A DNA stretch of 64,000 nt from Allantophomopsis cytisporea. Its lineage: Eukaryota > Ascomycota > Leotiomycetes > Phacidiales > Phacidiaceae. Below, piece by piece: positions 20,541 to 30,348 of the stretch. The first letter of the stretch is position 1. The number at the start of each line of letters is the position of its first letter. A model generated the notes under the pieces. The model was given only the letters and a program-made list of their open reading frames with translations, did not search any database and was not told the DNA's origin. The stretch is taken from NCBI GenBank assembly GCA_024752435.1, contig CP103023.1, positions 2,356,001 through 2,420,000 of the forward strand, written 5' to 3'. The position numbers and the translations under genes are program-made.

Positions 20541-21240
20541 ATGTCTATCTCTACCAACTATAGCAAAAGTTTCCAACCTCTCGAATCGGATCCTTCGATA
20601 CTCACCGAATTAATGCACTCTCTTGGAGCTTCCGAATCCTTCCGTTTCGACGATGTCCTGAGTCTCGAAGAGGAGCCTATGTCTTCTGTCTCAGCAGTGA
20701 TAGTGGTATTCCCTGAGGGTGCAGAAGATGAAAATCGCAAGAAGGCAGAAGAAAGCAAGCGGGACCATTTTGTTCAAGATGATGTTCAATTTTTAAAGCA
20801 GACTATCGACAATGCATGTGGTCTATACGCAATCCTTCATTGTGTCTTAAATACCAATGTACGCGACTTACTTAGTACGTTTTCACATTTACAGCTTCTA
20901 TGCTGAATACTAATTATCAACAGAACATAATTCGATACTTGAAAAAGGCCTCAAATCCAATGTTGGTATTAGTGAGTACCTTGACAATTCGGATGAGCTC
21001 GAACGTATCTATGAAGACGCTGTGAAGGCCGGAAGTACTCAAATACCCGAAGAAGTCAAATACCATTATGTGGCGCTTGTAAATACACAGGATCGCTCTT
21101 TATTTGAGCTTGATGGGGAGAGATTGAGCCCTTTCAGCCGAGGGAAGTCATCGCATATGGTTGAAGTTCTGCAGTCATTTACAAAGGTCAGCGTTGATTG
21201 CAATATTTTCAAGCTGGTACGAGACGAAACAGTCGAATAG
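20541..21240 (+). CDS. Ubiquitin C-terminal hydrolase (UCH, peptidase C12), 216 aa
   Basis: Exons 20541-20874 and 20924-21240 are joined over a 49-base intron (GTACGT donor, TACTAAT branch, AACAG acceptor). The protein shows the whole UCH active site: Gln87 of the oxyanion hole and Cys93 in KQTIDNACG, His159 in YHYVALVN, and Asp175 in LFELDG. The N-terminus FQPLESDPSILTELMHSLG is the ubiquitin-binding start of the family. UCH enzymes cleave small adducts or peptides from the ubiquitin C-terminus. The length is typical of yeast Yuh1-like enzymes and no extra domains are present. The stop is six bases from the stop of the convergent ankyrin gene. The duplicate copy is destroyed by an LTR element near codon 100. 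Confidence 0.9.
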
Positions 21241-21246
21241 AGTATT

Positions 21247-22923
21247 TCAAATGATAAGTCCAAGCAAAGTAGATAGTGTTACAGAGAATTCGCTGTCTTG
21301 AGACAAACTGGATGCAGTAGCTCCATCGCTTGTTATTGCATCAAGATCTATATCAACCACATAGAAATGCCACATCTCACATAACAGATTATAAGATCTC
21401 CAAGATGCCGCTACATGCCATGCTGTCCATCCTTCTTCATCCCTTGCATTAATATCGATACCAACTGCTAAGAGTAGCTGAACGACTTTGAACAACCCAG
21501 AGTTGGTCTGTGGTGGAGGCCCAGCAACGGCGAGATGCAACAAAGGCAGAGAACTGCGACAAGACTTCCTAAGTTGAAGAGGATTGGCACCAAAATGCAA
21601 TAAGATTCTCGCCTCATCTGCCATACCATATTCGACGGCCCACGCTAGGCAGCTTCGACCATTCAGATCAGGTAGGTCAATGATATCGTGCAGAGTTCCA
21701 GTATCTTGGAGATCTTGAAGATACATTGAAAGAGGAGGAAGTGACCCTGCAATGTCACAGAGTTTGTAGTGAAGTGCAGTAAACCCAGAGCGCGTTTGAA
21801 AGTCTACGATAAGCTCTTGGCTCGACTTGTTGCAAATCATTCCCACGGCAATAAGAGACGATGTACATTTGTCTTTATATGCCTGGATGAAAGCCGAATC
21901 TATTATTGTCTCAAGTGGACCACTGAAATATCTTATCAATAATCGTAAGATTAATGTAGGTCAAGAGACTTACTGTCCGATCTCGTCTTGGACATTTAAA
22001 ACTGCTCCAATAGAAACTAGCATCCTGCACATCTCAATGGCTTTTACAGGACCTAAAGATCTCCAGCAATAATATGCTGCATACTTTCCCCTTTTGTAAG
22101 TTACATTCTGATATAGGTTTTGTACATTACCTACATAGAGAAGTCCAAGACCATAGGGGTCAACATCATAGACCGATGCCTTTCCTGACTGGAGTAATGC
22201 TAGCGTTTCTGCAATATCGCCGCATTGTACAGAGATAAAGATAGGTGAATCGTATTGTATTGTATGTTGTAGATACGTGTTCTTGTTGAAGGCTGCTTCG
22301 TATGATATGTCATGAACTGGTTTAGAAAGAGATTGTCTAACGTCCTTCAATGCCTGATGTAGGTAATTATACAAAGAAAGAGTTCTTTCGACGATGCTTT
22401 CGAGGAATCCCAGCACTCTCTGTATAGTTTTAGCATCACAAGGAGCATTTCTATGTCCGTCGAACCGTTTGAGGATATCTTCAGTGGCTTCTCGAGAGAC
22501 AGGTGATGATAAATCAATGGTAGCGATGCGAGAGAATTCTTCTGATGACAAGATAAGCCATGAAGTTCGGCCACATCTCAACAGTTTTGACATTTGCTTT
22601 GTAATATCACGGCCCTGGATTTTGCGTTCATTATGCTTTTTGTAGACATTTATTTCTCGACCTTCACGAAGGCAATCATAAAGGTTCCGAACGGCGGAAG
22701 TTCGGTTATCCTCGATGGAATGAATCTCTACAGCCCGGTGAAGGACTGCAAACCATAGCCCTTGCACGACGTTGCGAAGGAGATTGGAAACCCGGAATTT
22801 CTTTCGCAAAGCACTGATTGATTCTGTCTTAGATGCTTCGATTTTTTTGAGTTCGTTTTGGATTTGGGAATCGTCCATCCTAGATAGCGGTAGGAATTGA
22901 GTGGAAATATTGAAAGGAGTCAT
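21247..22923 (-). CDS. Ankyrin-repeat protein (about 524-541 aa)
   Basis: ATG at 22923 (MTPFNISTQF); an internal ATG at 22878 is an alternative. Exon 1 runs to 21974, then a 51-base intron (GTAAGT donor, ATTTCAG acceptor), then exon 2 to TGA at 21247. A further 51-base in-phase intron is likely near 22,070-22,130 (GTAGGT donor), which would tighten the first repeat to GLGLLYYAAYYCW. The N-terminal about 220 residues are helical and unassigned. The C-terminal half holds ankyrin units (FTALHYKLCDIAG, RSCLAWAVEYGMADEARILL, LPLLHLAVAG, KVVQLLLAVGIDINARDEEG, TAWHVAAS). This is a protein-binding scaffold, probably intracellular. It is convergent with the UCH gene. Confidence 0.8.
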
Positions 22924-23104
22924 TATCAACCGAGAGAAACTCGCTGACCCAGCCTCGCGTCCGACGAAAAAACCCAGTAGCAACCATCTACCCCATCAGA
23001 TACAAGCTTCAACTATCGACGAAATCATCGAACATCAGGACAATGAGAAGCGGCACATCAATCAGTTTCCACCGAAGATATGCTCTCAAGTGTTAGCATA
23101 ATCC

Positions 23105-23430
23105 TTGTTATATGCGACAACAATCCGGAGTGGTATGTCAGAAAGGCGACAGTCCAGGATGGTTTACAGGAAAGGTGACAGCAGCCTAGGGTATACAGGA
23201 AAGATGACAGTCCAGGGAAGAAAGGCAATAATAGTCTGGGTACACAGGAAAGACGACAGTCCAGGATGGTTTGCAGGAAAGGTGACAACAGCCTAGGCAT
23301 GAAAGGTGACAGTCCAGAGACGGCAGATAACAACAGCCTAGGGTATACAGGAAAGGTGACAGTCCAGGGTAGGAAGATAACACAAGGCTGGGTTATGCAG
23401 GAAAGGCGACAACAGACTGGGATATTTTTG
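23105..23430 (+). repeat. Degenerate minisatellite of about 20-24-base units
   Basis: About fourteen imperfect units around caggaaaggtgacagtcc alternate with variants carrying acaacagcctaggg. The array extends through 23,430 and continues in mutated form at 63,690-63,985 in the duplicate. It lies upstream of the ankyrin gene. No protein is proposed. Confidence 0.75.
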
Positions 23431-23711
23431 CAGGAAAGACACGCTACCAACGGTGATTCTCTCTAATTACATACCAAACTACCTGTCTATCAGGAGCATT
23501 TCAATGAAAACAACCAGCTTACTATCACACCAAAGTGCCTCACAATTGAACATATAAGGAGCGCTATGTGAACATAAAACTTTCATTAAGTAAAGTTCGG
23601 TTCTCCAAGAAATATCCAAACTGCACTTGCTTTTCCCAAAAGACAGAAAACTACAGTACGTTCCATTTAGTTGGCAGATTATCATGCGAAGAATCCTCAC
23701 TAATATTTCAG

Positions 23712-23894
23712 TCTCAGATGTGTGAGAAGACAGTATCCAAGAAAATGTGGTCGTGTGGCGACTCTGAAGATGAGGTGGTCAAATTCGATTCTTGCGGCGA
23801 TGTGACCAAAGCAGGCCATACAGTCAAAATTACGACGTTGGGCTCGAAAAGAGTTGGCACTAAATGCGGAAAATTCAACTGCAGGAACCCCTAA
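23712..23894 (+). CDS. Possible last exon of a small Cys-rich protein
   Basis: A CACTAATATTTCAG branch/acceptor ends at 23,711 and opens a frame with six cysteines in about 60 residues (MCEKTV, WSCGDSED, FDSCGDV, TKCGKFNCRNP), ending with TAA at 23,892-23,894. Such spacing suggests a small disulfide-rich, possibly secreted, protein. A donor (ACA/GTACGT near 23,655) lies upstream, but the upstream frame has no ATG or signal peptide in phase, so the 5' part is unresolved or lost. Confidence 0.3.
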   Translation, partial: SQMCEKTVSKKMWSCGDSEDEVVKFDSCGDVTKAGHTVKITTLGSKRVGTKCGKFNCRNP

Positions 23895-24022
23895 GGAATA
23901 ACATGTAAGCAACTCCTTGCCAGAACAACTTCTAATACTAATAATTGCAAAGCGATCCGGTAGAGTTAGTGGCTCAATAGGATTGAGCGGACAAAGAGTA
24001 CTTCTATGGATAAGATGAATTT

Positions 24023-24118
24023 CAAGGGCTATCACGTTCATTTTGTATGCGATTGTTTTGAGTTATCGTTTAATGCAAGGGCTATCACGTTCATTTTGTA
24101 TGCGATTGTTTTGAGTTA
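24023..24118 (+). repeat. Two perfect 43-base direct repeats
   Basis: The block starting caagggctatcacgttc and ending gttttgagtta occurs at 24,023-24,065 and 24,076-24,118, a 53-base period. The rest of 23,895-24,449 holds no recognised gene and is probably the promoter region of the kinase. Confidence 0.85.
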
Positions 24119-24449
24119 ATGCAAATGCTACTATTTGTCTATGTTATCAGGCCTTATTCACGTGACCCAGAGATCATGGCTACGAACAGAGTTAGTAGAG
24201 TTGCATAAGCAGAGTGCATGCGCCATAGAAGAATACAGCCGGTTTATACCTAGAGCTCACACTTACTCGTCTCAAACTCATATGACTTCAAGTACCTTCC
24301 ATAATGGTAATTAAGCGATCGGGATTGGTGATATTAGCCAGGGGATCTGTTGCCCGTACTTTAAGGTCTCACCACCCATCTCGCGCCAATACAGAATTTG
24401 AACAACCTCAGAAGTCTCTTCCTTTATAACTTCTACGCCATATTCCAGA

Positions 24450-25316
24450 ATGGAGTCTTTAACATACCGAGGTTCTACCTCAGACTTCTCTCGCTTTAAC
24501 TCGGGTACCATTATTAAATCGCCTATGAAGGTTTGGGCAGGAAATCCCAATCGCGAAAAATTAGAGGAAGAAATGGAAAAGGCCATCTCCTTTGAACGAC
24601 GGGTTCTGGAAAAACTGGGTGATCATCCCAGGATCGTTCCGTTTGTCACCCCTCCAACCACACATTTCTGCAAAGCTAAGCGTATCAAAAGATATCTGGG
24701 AGCTCATGCCTCTTCTAAGGGCATTCTGCTTACTGAAGCAAACCATGGGAATCTACAGGTATACATTGACTCTAACAATGCAGCAATCAACAATTCTCTA
24801 CGTTGGAAATGGTCTGTGCAAGCGGTTGAAGCCGTTGCATATATCCATATGAAAGGCGTGATACACTCAGACTTACGACCTGAAAACTTCCTTGTACACA
24901 GCACGGAGGAACTATCGCTAGACCTTTGGCTCTGCGACTTTGGCGGATCGAGATGTGACGAGCTACGATCGGAAGCCCACCACCTGCCCGACGAACCTTT
25001 TTTTGACCCCCGAATGCCGTGGGAGTCGACACTGGCAACTGATATCTTCAGTTTGGGGTCTACTATTTATACTATTCTGACAGGGCATTGGCCATATAGA
25101 GAGGGGTCCCCTCCTGTGACTGTAGAGGAGAAAAATGCCTATGAGACCCTAGTGAACCAGATGTTCGCAGCAGGAACTTTTCCAGACGTGTCTATATTAA
25201 GAGGTGGGAGAGTGATCAAGGGATGCTGGGACTACCAATACAAAACGGCTGAGGAGGTGCTTCGGGCGATCGAGTCAGAGTTGTGTTCACAAAATGGAGT
25301 AGCAAGCAGGACATAG
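24450..25316 (+). CDS. Small protein kinase-like protein (288 aa)
   Basis: A single uninterrupted frame from ATG 24450 to TAG. Recognisable kinase elements are a Ser/Gly-containing N-lobe (RGSTSDFSRFNSGTIIK, likely Lys23), the helix C Glu near residue 49 (SFERRVLEKLGDHPRIV), the catalytic loop VIHSDLRPENFLV (His139-Asp141, with Ser replacing the usual Arg of HRD), DFG at 163-165, and TDIFSLGSTIYTILTG in the C-lobe. The glycine loop is weak, and the activation segment lacks a clear APE. This compact type is abundant in filamentous ascomycetes. Kinase activity is plausible but the substrate is unknown. Confidence 0.75.
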   Translation: MESLTYRGSTSDFSRFNSGTIIKSPMKVWAGNPNREKLEEEMEKAISFERRVLEKLGDHPRIVPFVTPPTTHFCKAKRIKRYLGAHASSKGILLTEANHGNLQVYIDSNNAAINNSLRWKWSVQAVEAVAYIHMKGVIHSDLRPENFLVHSTEELSLDLWLCDFGGSRCDELRSEAHHLPDEPFFDPRMPWESTLATDIFSLGSTIYTILTGHWPYREGSPPVTVEEKNAYETLVNQMFAAGTFPDVSILRGGRVIKGCWDYQYKTAEEVLRAIESELCSQNGVASRT

Positions 25317-25379
25317 AGTTATTTTCGTATCTGATCGTTTCGTAGATAGGAACATGATACACTATAATCATCTCGCAAT

Positions 25380-25637
25380 CTATGTTAAGAGATATATGTG
25401 AATCCTTGAGCAGTATTCTCTATCAGCAGAAGTCTTTTCTACTACTACTAGAGCAATCCCTTTCTCGTGAGCCCTCCACCTTTCGTGCTCGTCAACTCTA
25501 AGCACACTGCGTATAAGGAGCCCAGAGTTGTGGGCAGAAGAGCTGAGGTGTTGGTTGAGAGCCTGTTGGCTTCGAAATGAGCGGTCGCACTCTTCACATT
25601 CAAAGCAATGCGCCGGGGAGTTGAGGTGCCTGCTCAC
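25380..25637 (-). CDS. C2H2 zinc-finger protein, C-terminal exon or fragment
   Basis: The frame contains one complete C2H2 finger (CEECDRSFRSQQALNQHLSS followed by SAH) and, before it, the helix end of another (SRHLNSPAH). The first codon is GTG, so the start must lie in an upstream exon; an in-frame stop occurs about 35 codons upstream without an obvious ATG. After the finger comes a 45-residue charged tail. A nucleic-acid-binding role is expected from the finger alone. It may be a fragment. Confidence 0.4.
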   Translation of the reverse strand: MSRHLNSPAHCFECEECDRSFRSQQALNQHLSSSAHNSGLLIRSVLRVDEHERWRAHEKGIALVVVEKTSADREYCSRIHIYLLT

Positions 25638-25998
25638 TCCCGAATGAGCGACATATACAATGAACGTTCAGCCTGACACAATATTTTTGATAGCTGTAGG
25701 CTCCATCACGGCGAGGCAAACGGCTAGGTCACGTACGTGGCATGTTATCTTATCAAGTATATAGCAGATATGTCTATGTCTGTTCTGGATCCATACGTGG
25801 GCGACCGTATGAAATATGCTATGCTATAGGCAATTTGCAGAATATATCAGAAGCATCTCTTTCAGCTATCTTCACATCAGGCCCCTTCATTGCAGGCACC
25901 TTTAATGCGTTCAATATTGAATCAGATTTCTTAGGAAGGCTTCCTGCTGATTCAGTCATGGAGATAGGACTCTGGTCGAAGTTAGTGATTATGCATTA

Positions 25999-27468
25999 TT
26001 ACTGCTGGGCTAAATTTACCTCAAGGATGGTTGTAACAGAGCTCTCTGTAACTTCTGATGTCGTACACAACATCATATTCAAGCATATTAGCGCCGTTTT
26101 CCTTTTCTTCGGGTCTAAGGTCAACATAGCACGTAGGATCTCCGACTCCCACCCCGTCTGTTCCAGTGTAGAATGAATAACACTTGGATACCACTTACGA
26201 AAATTCCATGGGTATGGTTGTTGTGGGAGACTATAACGAAGTCCCAGAAGAACAATACCAAGTGACCAAACATCAACTGCTTTTGTATATTTGTGACGCT
26301 TTGTAATCTCTGGTGCCAGATACAATGGCGATCCACAAAAGGTTTTTGTTACATCACAAGCGACTTTCGCAAGACCGAAATCGGCAAGCTTTGTGACAAT
26401 CTGAGGAAGTCTTTCCACAACGAGAATGTTTGCGGGTTTTATGTCTCGGTGGAGAATATTCTTCGAGTGAATATAAGACAGTGCATTGAGTTGCTGGAAG
26501 AGAACAACTCGGGCATCGAGTGGTGTAATGTTATCTTGCTGCTCCAAATTTCCGAGTGGAAGATATTCCATTATTATCATAACGGCTGCTGAGTCTTCTT
26601 GGATCTCAAAAACCTTTACGACGAATTCCTGTTCTGTATTAGCTTTGTACACAGATTGATGGTTTCTTTCACTTACGTGTAGGATGTCATCATGTATATA
26701 TGATTCGGGCATTCTTCTTTGGTCCTTCTTCCTTATTTCCTTGGCTGCAAATATGTCGCCACTTTTTGGATCAAGTGCCTTAGACACCTGACTATATACT
26801 CCATTACCAATATCTCCGGGAGTCGTAATAAGGTAGTATCCTCGATCTCTCTTTTTGGTGATAACGTGGGGAGTTGGTAAACACGAAAAGCGTAAAGAGG
26901 GTAATTTAGGAATAGCAGCCTCGGCCTCGCTTTGGTAAGATGCTAGGTTCTCGGAAAAGACACTTTGATGCTTGTTTCGTGAAGGAGTTCGAATCAGTAT
27001 CTTGACCGCCCCAGCTGCAATATGTGTCGATTCGTTGTCAAGTATAATATGGGAATCTTCGACTACAACTTCTCTGTTACCTGACTTCATCTTTGTCGAA
27101 TGCCTGGACAGATTGAACAACACCAAGCATCTTGAGGTCCAATTATAGTTGATCCTGAAATGTTGCCCACTGACTCCTGTATCCTTCGATGGAGCGAGCT
27201 GGAAGTCGCAGTCGTCTTCGTCGTCACTTCCAAAAACCCAACCTTTCGAAGGATCGAACGGTTTGTTTCTCAATGTTAAAGCAGCCATTTGAGGTTCAGA
27301 ATCGAAAAACGGAGTTCTTTCGCGAATGTTTGAAGTCTCGACGTTGCTGTCATTTCCAGGGACACATATACAAAAGGGTTTGTTTTTCGGGAGCAGCATC
27401 GCGCGTTCGCCAGCAGTATTTGTTGACTCAATAATGAGAACAGTCGTTTCAAGGTCAATGTTCGCCAT
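25999..27468 (-). CDS. FHA-domain serine/threonine protein kinase
   Basis: ATG at 27468; the unspliced frame is 489 codons. A 48-base in-phase intron at 26,629-26,676 (GTAAGT donor, CTAATAC branch, AACAG acceptor) almost certainly interrupts it; its removal joins DDILH to EFVVKVFEIQ as kinases require, giving about 473 aa. Residues about 75-160 are an FHA phosphothreonine-binding domain (GWVFGSDDED, SGQHFRINYN). The kinase domain follows: GNGVYSQV loop, Lys243 in AAKEI, HRDIKPANILV at 340, DFG at 363 and LAPE at 385. FHA plus kinase is the layout of checkpoint kinases such as Rad53/Cds1, but many ascomycete expansions share it, so a DNA-damage role is not assured. Confidence 0.85.
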   Translation of the reverse strand: MANIDLETTVLIIESTNTAGERAMLLPKNKPFCICVPGNDSNVETSNIRERTPFFDSEPQMAALTLRNKPFDPSKGWVFGSDDEDDCDFQLAPSKDTGVSGQHFRINYNWTSRCLVLFNLSRHSTKMKSGNREVVVEDSHIILDNESTHIAAGAVKILIRTPSRNKHQSVFSENLASYQSEAEAAIPKLPSLRFSCLPTPHVITKKRDRGYYLITTPGDIGNGVYSQVSKALDPKSGDIFAAKEIRKKDQRRMPESYIHDDILHVSERNHQSVYKANTEQEFVVKVFEIQEDSAAVMIIMEYLPLGNLEQQDNITPLDARVVLFQQLNALSYIHSKNILHRDIKPANILVVERLPQIVTKLADFGLAKVACDVTKTFCGSPLYLAPEITKRHKYTKAVDVWSLGIVLLGLRYSLPQQPYPWNFRKWYPSVIHSTLEQTGWESEILRAMLTLDPKKRKTALICLNMMLCTTSEVTESSVTTILEVNLAQQ

Positions 27469-27767
27469 TTTTGAGCGGAAAGATAGCTATAGAATGTCTA
27501 CGTGAAGAATTACTTGTATATATGGGAATTTAAGCGCCTTTGCAAGAGTTGGTATTTTGCTGGCCACTCATTCATTTGTGTTCAGTGTCTCCCAAGGTTT
27601 AAAAATAGTTCTGGCCGACAGTTTTATAGCCTGAGGCATGAAGAAATTTTAAGGTGCAACACGTCGACTTGGAGATTTCACATTATTCGTTTGACCTTTT
27701 CTTTTTTTGGCTTTTTTCCTCTTCTATTTGACCTGTATACTGTTTCCTGCGAGATTCACGTAGGCTC

Positions 27768-28361
27768 ATGTCTTTCAATATCTCTGAGCCATATATTCCT
27801 CCTAGTGCCAGCGCTGTTACATTTGCACTTCTACATAATGATACTACACCTAGCCGGCGGATCAATTCTCGAGATTCTACGCCTTTCGTTATCGCATCAC
27901 CTTTAGGAACAGATTATTGGAAACATCGTGCCTGGGGCAGTAGGACCAATCTTGTAAAGGTAGTTGGCGAAGAAGAGACGACCCACATCCAGCAATCAAT
28001 ATCTTGCTCATCATATTGGAAAACACAAGCCGAACATTTCGCTTGCTTTGTATATTCTTTGCAGAAAATGGCTATAGAGGAGTTTCACAGCTTTTGCCAT
28101 TTGGAAATTGAGGATATTCGTCAGCGTATATCTACTGAAACTTATTGGGAAACTGAGGCTAGGCAGTATGAGGAGCGATATCGAGCAGTACAACAGACAA
28201 GTCGACACAAGGAGAGACCGAGATCAAGAATGAAACCGCTGTCAAAGTCAAAGCCAAAAACTCCTCGACCGAACAGGAAAAAGGGATCAAGTAGTGGGAG
28301 CCGCCGAAGCCAAAGAATAATCGACATGAAAGAAAGACAACATCAGGAGAAACGAAAATAA
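27768..28361 (+). CDS. Hypothetical basic protein with YW(K/E) repeats (197 aa)
   Basis: ATG at 27768, no intron, stop at 28361. Three similar segments are visible (GTDYWKHRAWG, SSYWKTQAEHF, ETYWETEARQY), suggesting a degenerate internal repeat of about 40-55 residues. The C-terminal 50 residues are strongly basic (RPRSRMKPLSKSKPKTPRPN), consistent with nuclear targeting or nucleic-acid binding. No named family was recognised. The closest upstream gene is the divergent FHA-kinase. Confidence 0.5.
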   Translation: MSFNISEPYIPPSASAVTFALLHNDTTPSRRINSRDSTPFVIASPLGTDYWKHRAWGSRTNLVKVVGEEETTHIQQSISCSSYWKTQAEHFACFVYSLQKMAIEEFHSFCHLEIEDIRQRISTETYWETEARQYEERYRAVQQTSRHKERPRSRMKPLSKSKPKTPRPNRKKGSSSGSRRSQRIIDMKERQHQEKRK

Positions 28362-28422
28362 GATCAAATAAGAAACAAGATAAAAAGAACAACCTTATGT
28401 CACCACTCAAGCCTGTATTTAC

Positions 28423-28485
28423 GGCGAGGACGGCGAGGACGGCGAGGACGGCGAGGACGGCGAGGACGGCGAGGACGGCGAGGAC
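28423..28485 (+). repeat. Perfect 9-base tandem repeat, seven units
   Basis: Seven exact copies of ggcgaggac. The tract is about 78% GC in an otherwise AT-rich stretch and lies just 3' of the gene ending at 28,361. On the minus strand it would encode Ala-Val-Leu repeats, but no start or gene context supports that. Confidence 0.95.
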
Positions 28486-28586
28486 GGCAGTGAGGTTGTG
28501 TTTGGCGATCGACCCAGAACACTGAGCCAGCAGCATTAATGGGCCAGATTTTAGAAAAAATGTTGCATTGGTTTATCAATATAGAT

Positions 28587-28813
28587 TTATTTCGAATTCA
28601 ATCTATCGTTCTCGTTCCAAACCTCTCTGTGTGTTGCATTCTGGCTAGGGTATGGGGAGCGACCACGTCGCCTTCTACGATGAGTATGGCTATGTCGACT
28701 TCTATTTGATGATGAGCGAGGAAGTCCTGAGATGTGTCTTTATTTACTTACAAACCAAAAATGAGGAGGCCTGCGACAATGATCCACGCAGCGAACTTTC
28801 GAATACCCATCAT
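28587..28813 (-). CDS. Small single-pass membrane protein with Arg/Ser-rich tail (58 aa)
   Basis: ATG at 28813 (MMGIRKFAAWIIVAGLLIFG). A 50-base intron (GTAAGT donor, AAATAG acceptor, 28,702-28,751) joins in phase to SRHSHTHRRRRRGRSPYPS and a stop at 28,587. The product is a short hydrophobic anchor followed at once by a very basic RS-like tail. The in-phase splice with good donor supports the model, but the size leaves room for chance. No family was recognised. Confidence 0.4.
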
Positions 28814-30348
28814 GTTGAGTGGTAAACACGTAAAGAATGACTTGCAATTGGGGAATATGTGCTTCTTACATCGCATCCATTTTGTATCTTTTTTGTTAGT
28901 CTGAATATTCATTTCTACCAATTTTCTCATTGCGATAAATCCAATCCCGCTATCTAAAATCCGATTTTAACCTAGCCGATACGGAAATCAAGATCGGTGA
29001 CCTGATATCGAGAAGTGCGGAGTCGAGTGCTTTGAAAGTGTTTCTTATCTGCAGTACACAAAAAGTGTACAGTTGGACCGCGGAATCGAGCGCTTTGAAA
29101 GAGTTTCTTATTTGCTGGAAGAGCATTTCGAGGAGTTGGAATACAGTACTTGGGGCGGTCCGATGAAACCCAATCAGCTTGTTCCATCACAGATTCGATC
29201 AGCTCGACCAAGATACAAAATATAGGATCCTTTCTTTGCGATTCGAGAACCCAGTTTACTTCACTCAGCACCAGTGAATACGATTTGTCTTTCCCCGAAT
29301 AAATTTCTGTTGCGTATAAATCAGAATGGTCCGATATTAACTTTAGGCTGAAGGCTTGGCATCATCTCTCTACAAATAACAGGTCGTTGAGACGCGCCGA
29401 GCTACAGCTTATTTCTGCGAAAATGCGTTCTCGAAAATTAATTCCGGCATGCTAAACTTAAATATTCGAATCATGACTGTGAATCTCAGGAATTGAATCG
29501 CAGAAAAACAGTAAAGCAGCCACGAGAAGAATCTTGACGATCTATATGACCGTTAGACCATCAAAGATGTGATTGTTCTTGGGTATCCGAATCACGATTT
29601 AAGATCGCTGCTTTGACGGTTGAAAATGCTGCCTGAATCCTCGATCGCATACTGTAGATTCAGGTTCCCGATTTTCGTAGTTACTCTCGTTAAAACAACA
29701 ACCTAGTCTTACGATACAAGATCTTAGTTTCGCGAATTTTGATACCAGCTGAAAATAGAAACCAAGTTCTACAATTTACAATGTAAAAAATAAAAATAAG
29801 ATCTTTGTTTCCTGTTACTCAATACTATCAACGACTTTTCTTTCTTTTCTTCTTCTTTTCTATTTTTCTAATTTCTATTTTCCTGTTTTTCTTTCTGTCT
29901 TTTATTTTATAGTATGTTGATATACCTTTTACTACTATCTATTAGACAGACTATATATCTAATAGTAAATATAGTATAATCCTAGCTATAGCGTTTAATA
30001 AGTTAATATCTTAATGTAATTTTGTATATAATATATAGATTATAAAACCTTCCCCTATTGTATTTTAGGTTGCTATTATATATTTTCTTCTTTTTAATAA
30101 TTTAACTGTTCGCTAGTTTTTATTATTTGTTTTTATTTCTATATCTACCTACCTACCTACCTACCTACTTACCTTTCTATTTACTGTCTTTCTAAGTTTT
30201 TAACATCTAAGTTATAGAAGCTATATATTCTCGACTATAAAAGCGTCTTGCTCTATAAAAGAACAATACTCTAGATATACAAGTCAATAATAATATTATA
30301 TTAGTTACCACGAAGCTCTATAAAACAGAGAGAAAGTTATAAGAAAGG
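28814..30348. other. Gene-poor, increasingly AT-rich stretch
   Basis: A 100-codon minus frame at 28,972-29,271 has no recognised domain. From about 29,700 the sequence is AT-rich with T/C tracts (29,835-29,910), a (CTAC)n microsatellite of about six units at 30,145-30,168, and TA-rich text resembling RIP-mutated repeats, though no intact counterpart is in the window. It directly abuts the left LTR at 30,349. Confidence 0.5.

Larger units (their letters stand above)
10633..23453 (+). repeat. Intact partner of the 12.8-kb segmental duplication
   Basis: This stretch aligns without interruption, apart from inserted LTR elements and small indels, to 43,972-64,000. It keeps GC-normal composition and open reading frames, while the other copy is changed almost only by C-to-T and G-to-A. 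Eight or more genes lie in it. The true right edge is not visible because the copy runs off the window. Confidence 0.9.

Noticed and set aside
23058..23450. Minus-strand frame with repeated SPFLYTLGCC-like text
   Set aside because: Translation of the degenerate minisatellite; no start context, splice sites or conserved length.
26629..26676. Reading the FHA-kinase as a single uninterrupted exon
   Set aside because: The 48-base segment has donor, branch and acceptor signals and inserts 16 non-kinase residues between the conserved N-lobe strands, so an in-phase intron is the better explanation.
30145..30168. (CTAC)n tract as a telomere or centromere signal
   Set aside because: Only about six tetranucleotide units; it does not match fungal telomere repeats.
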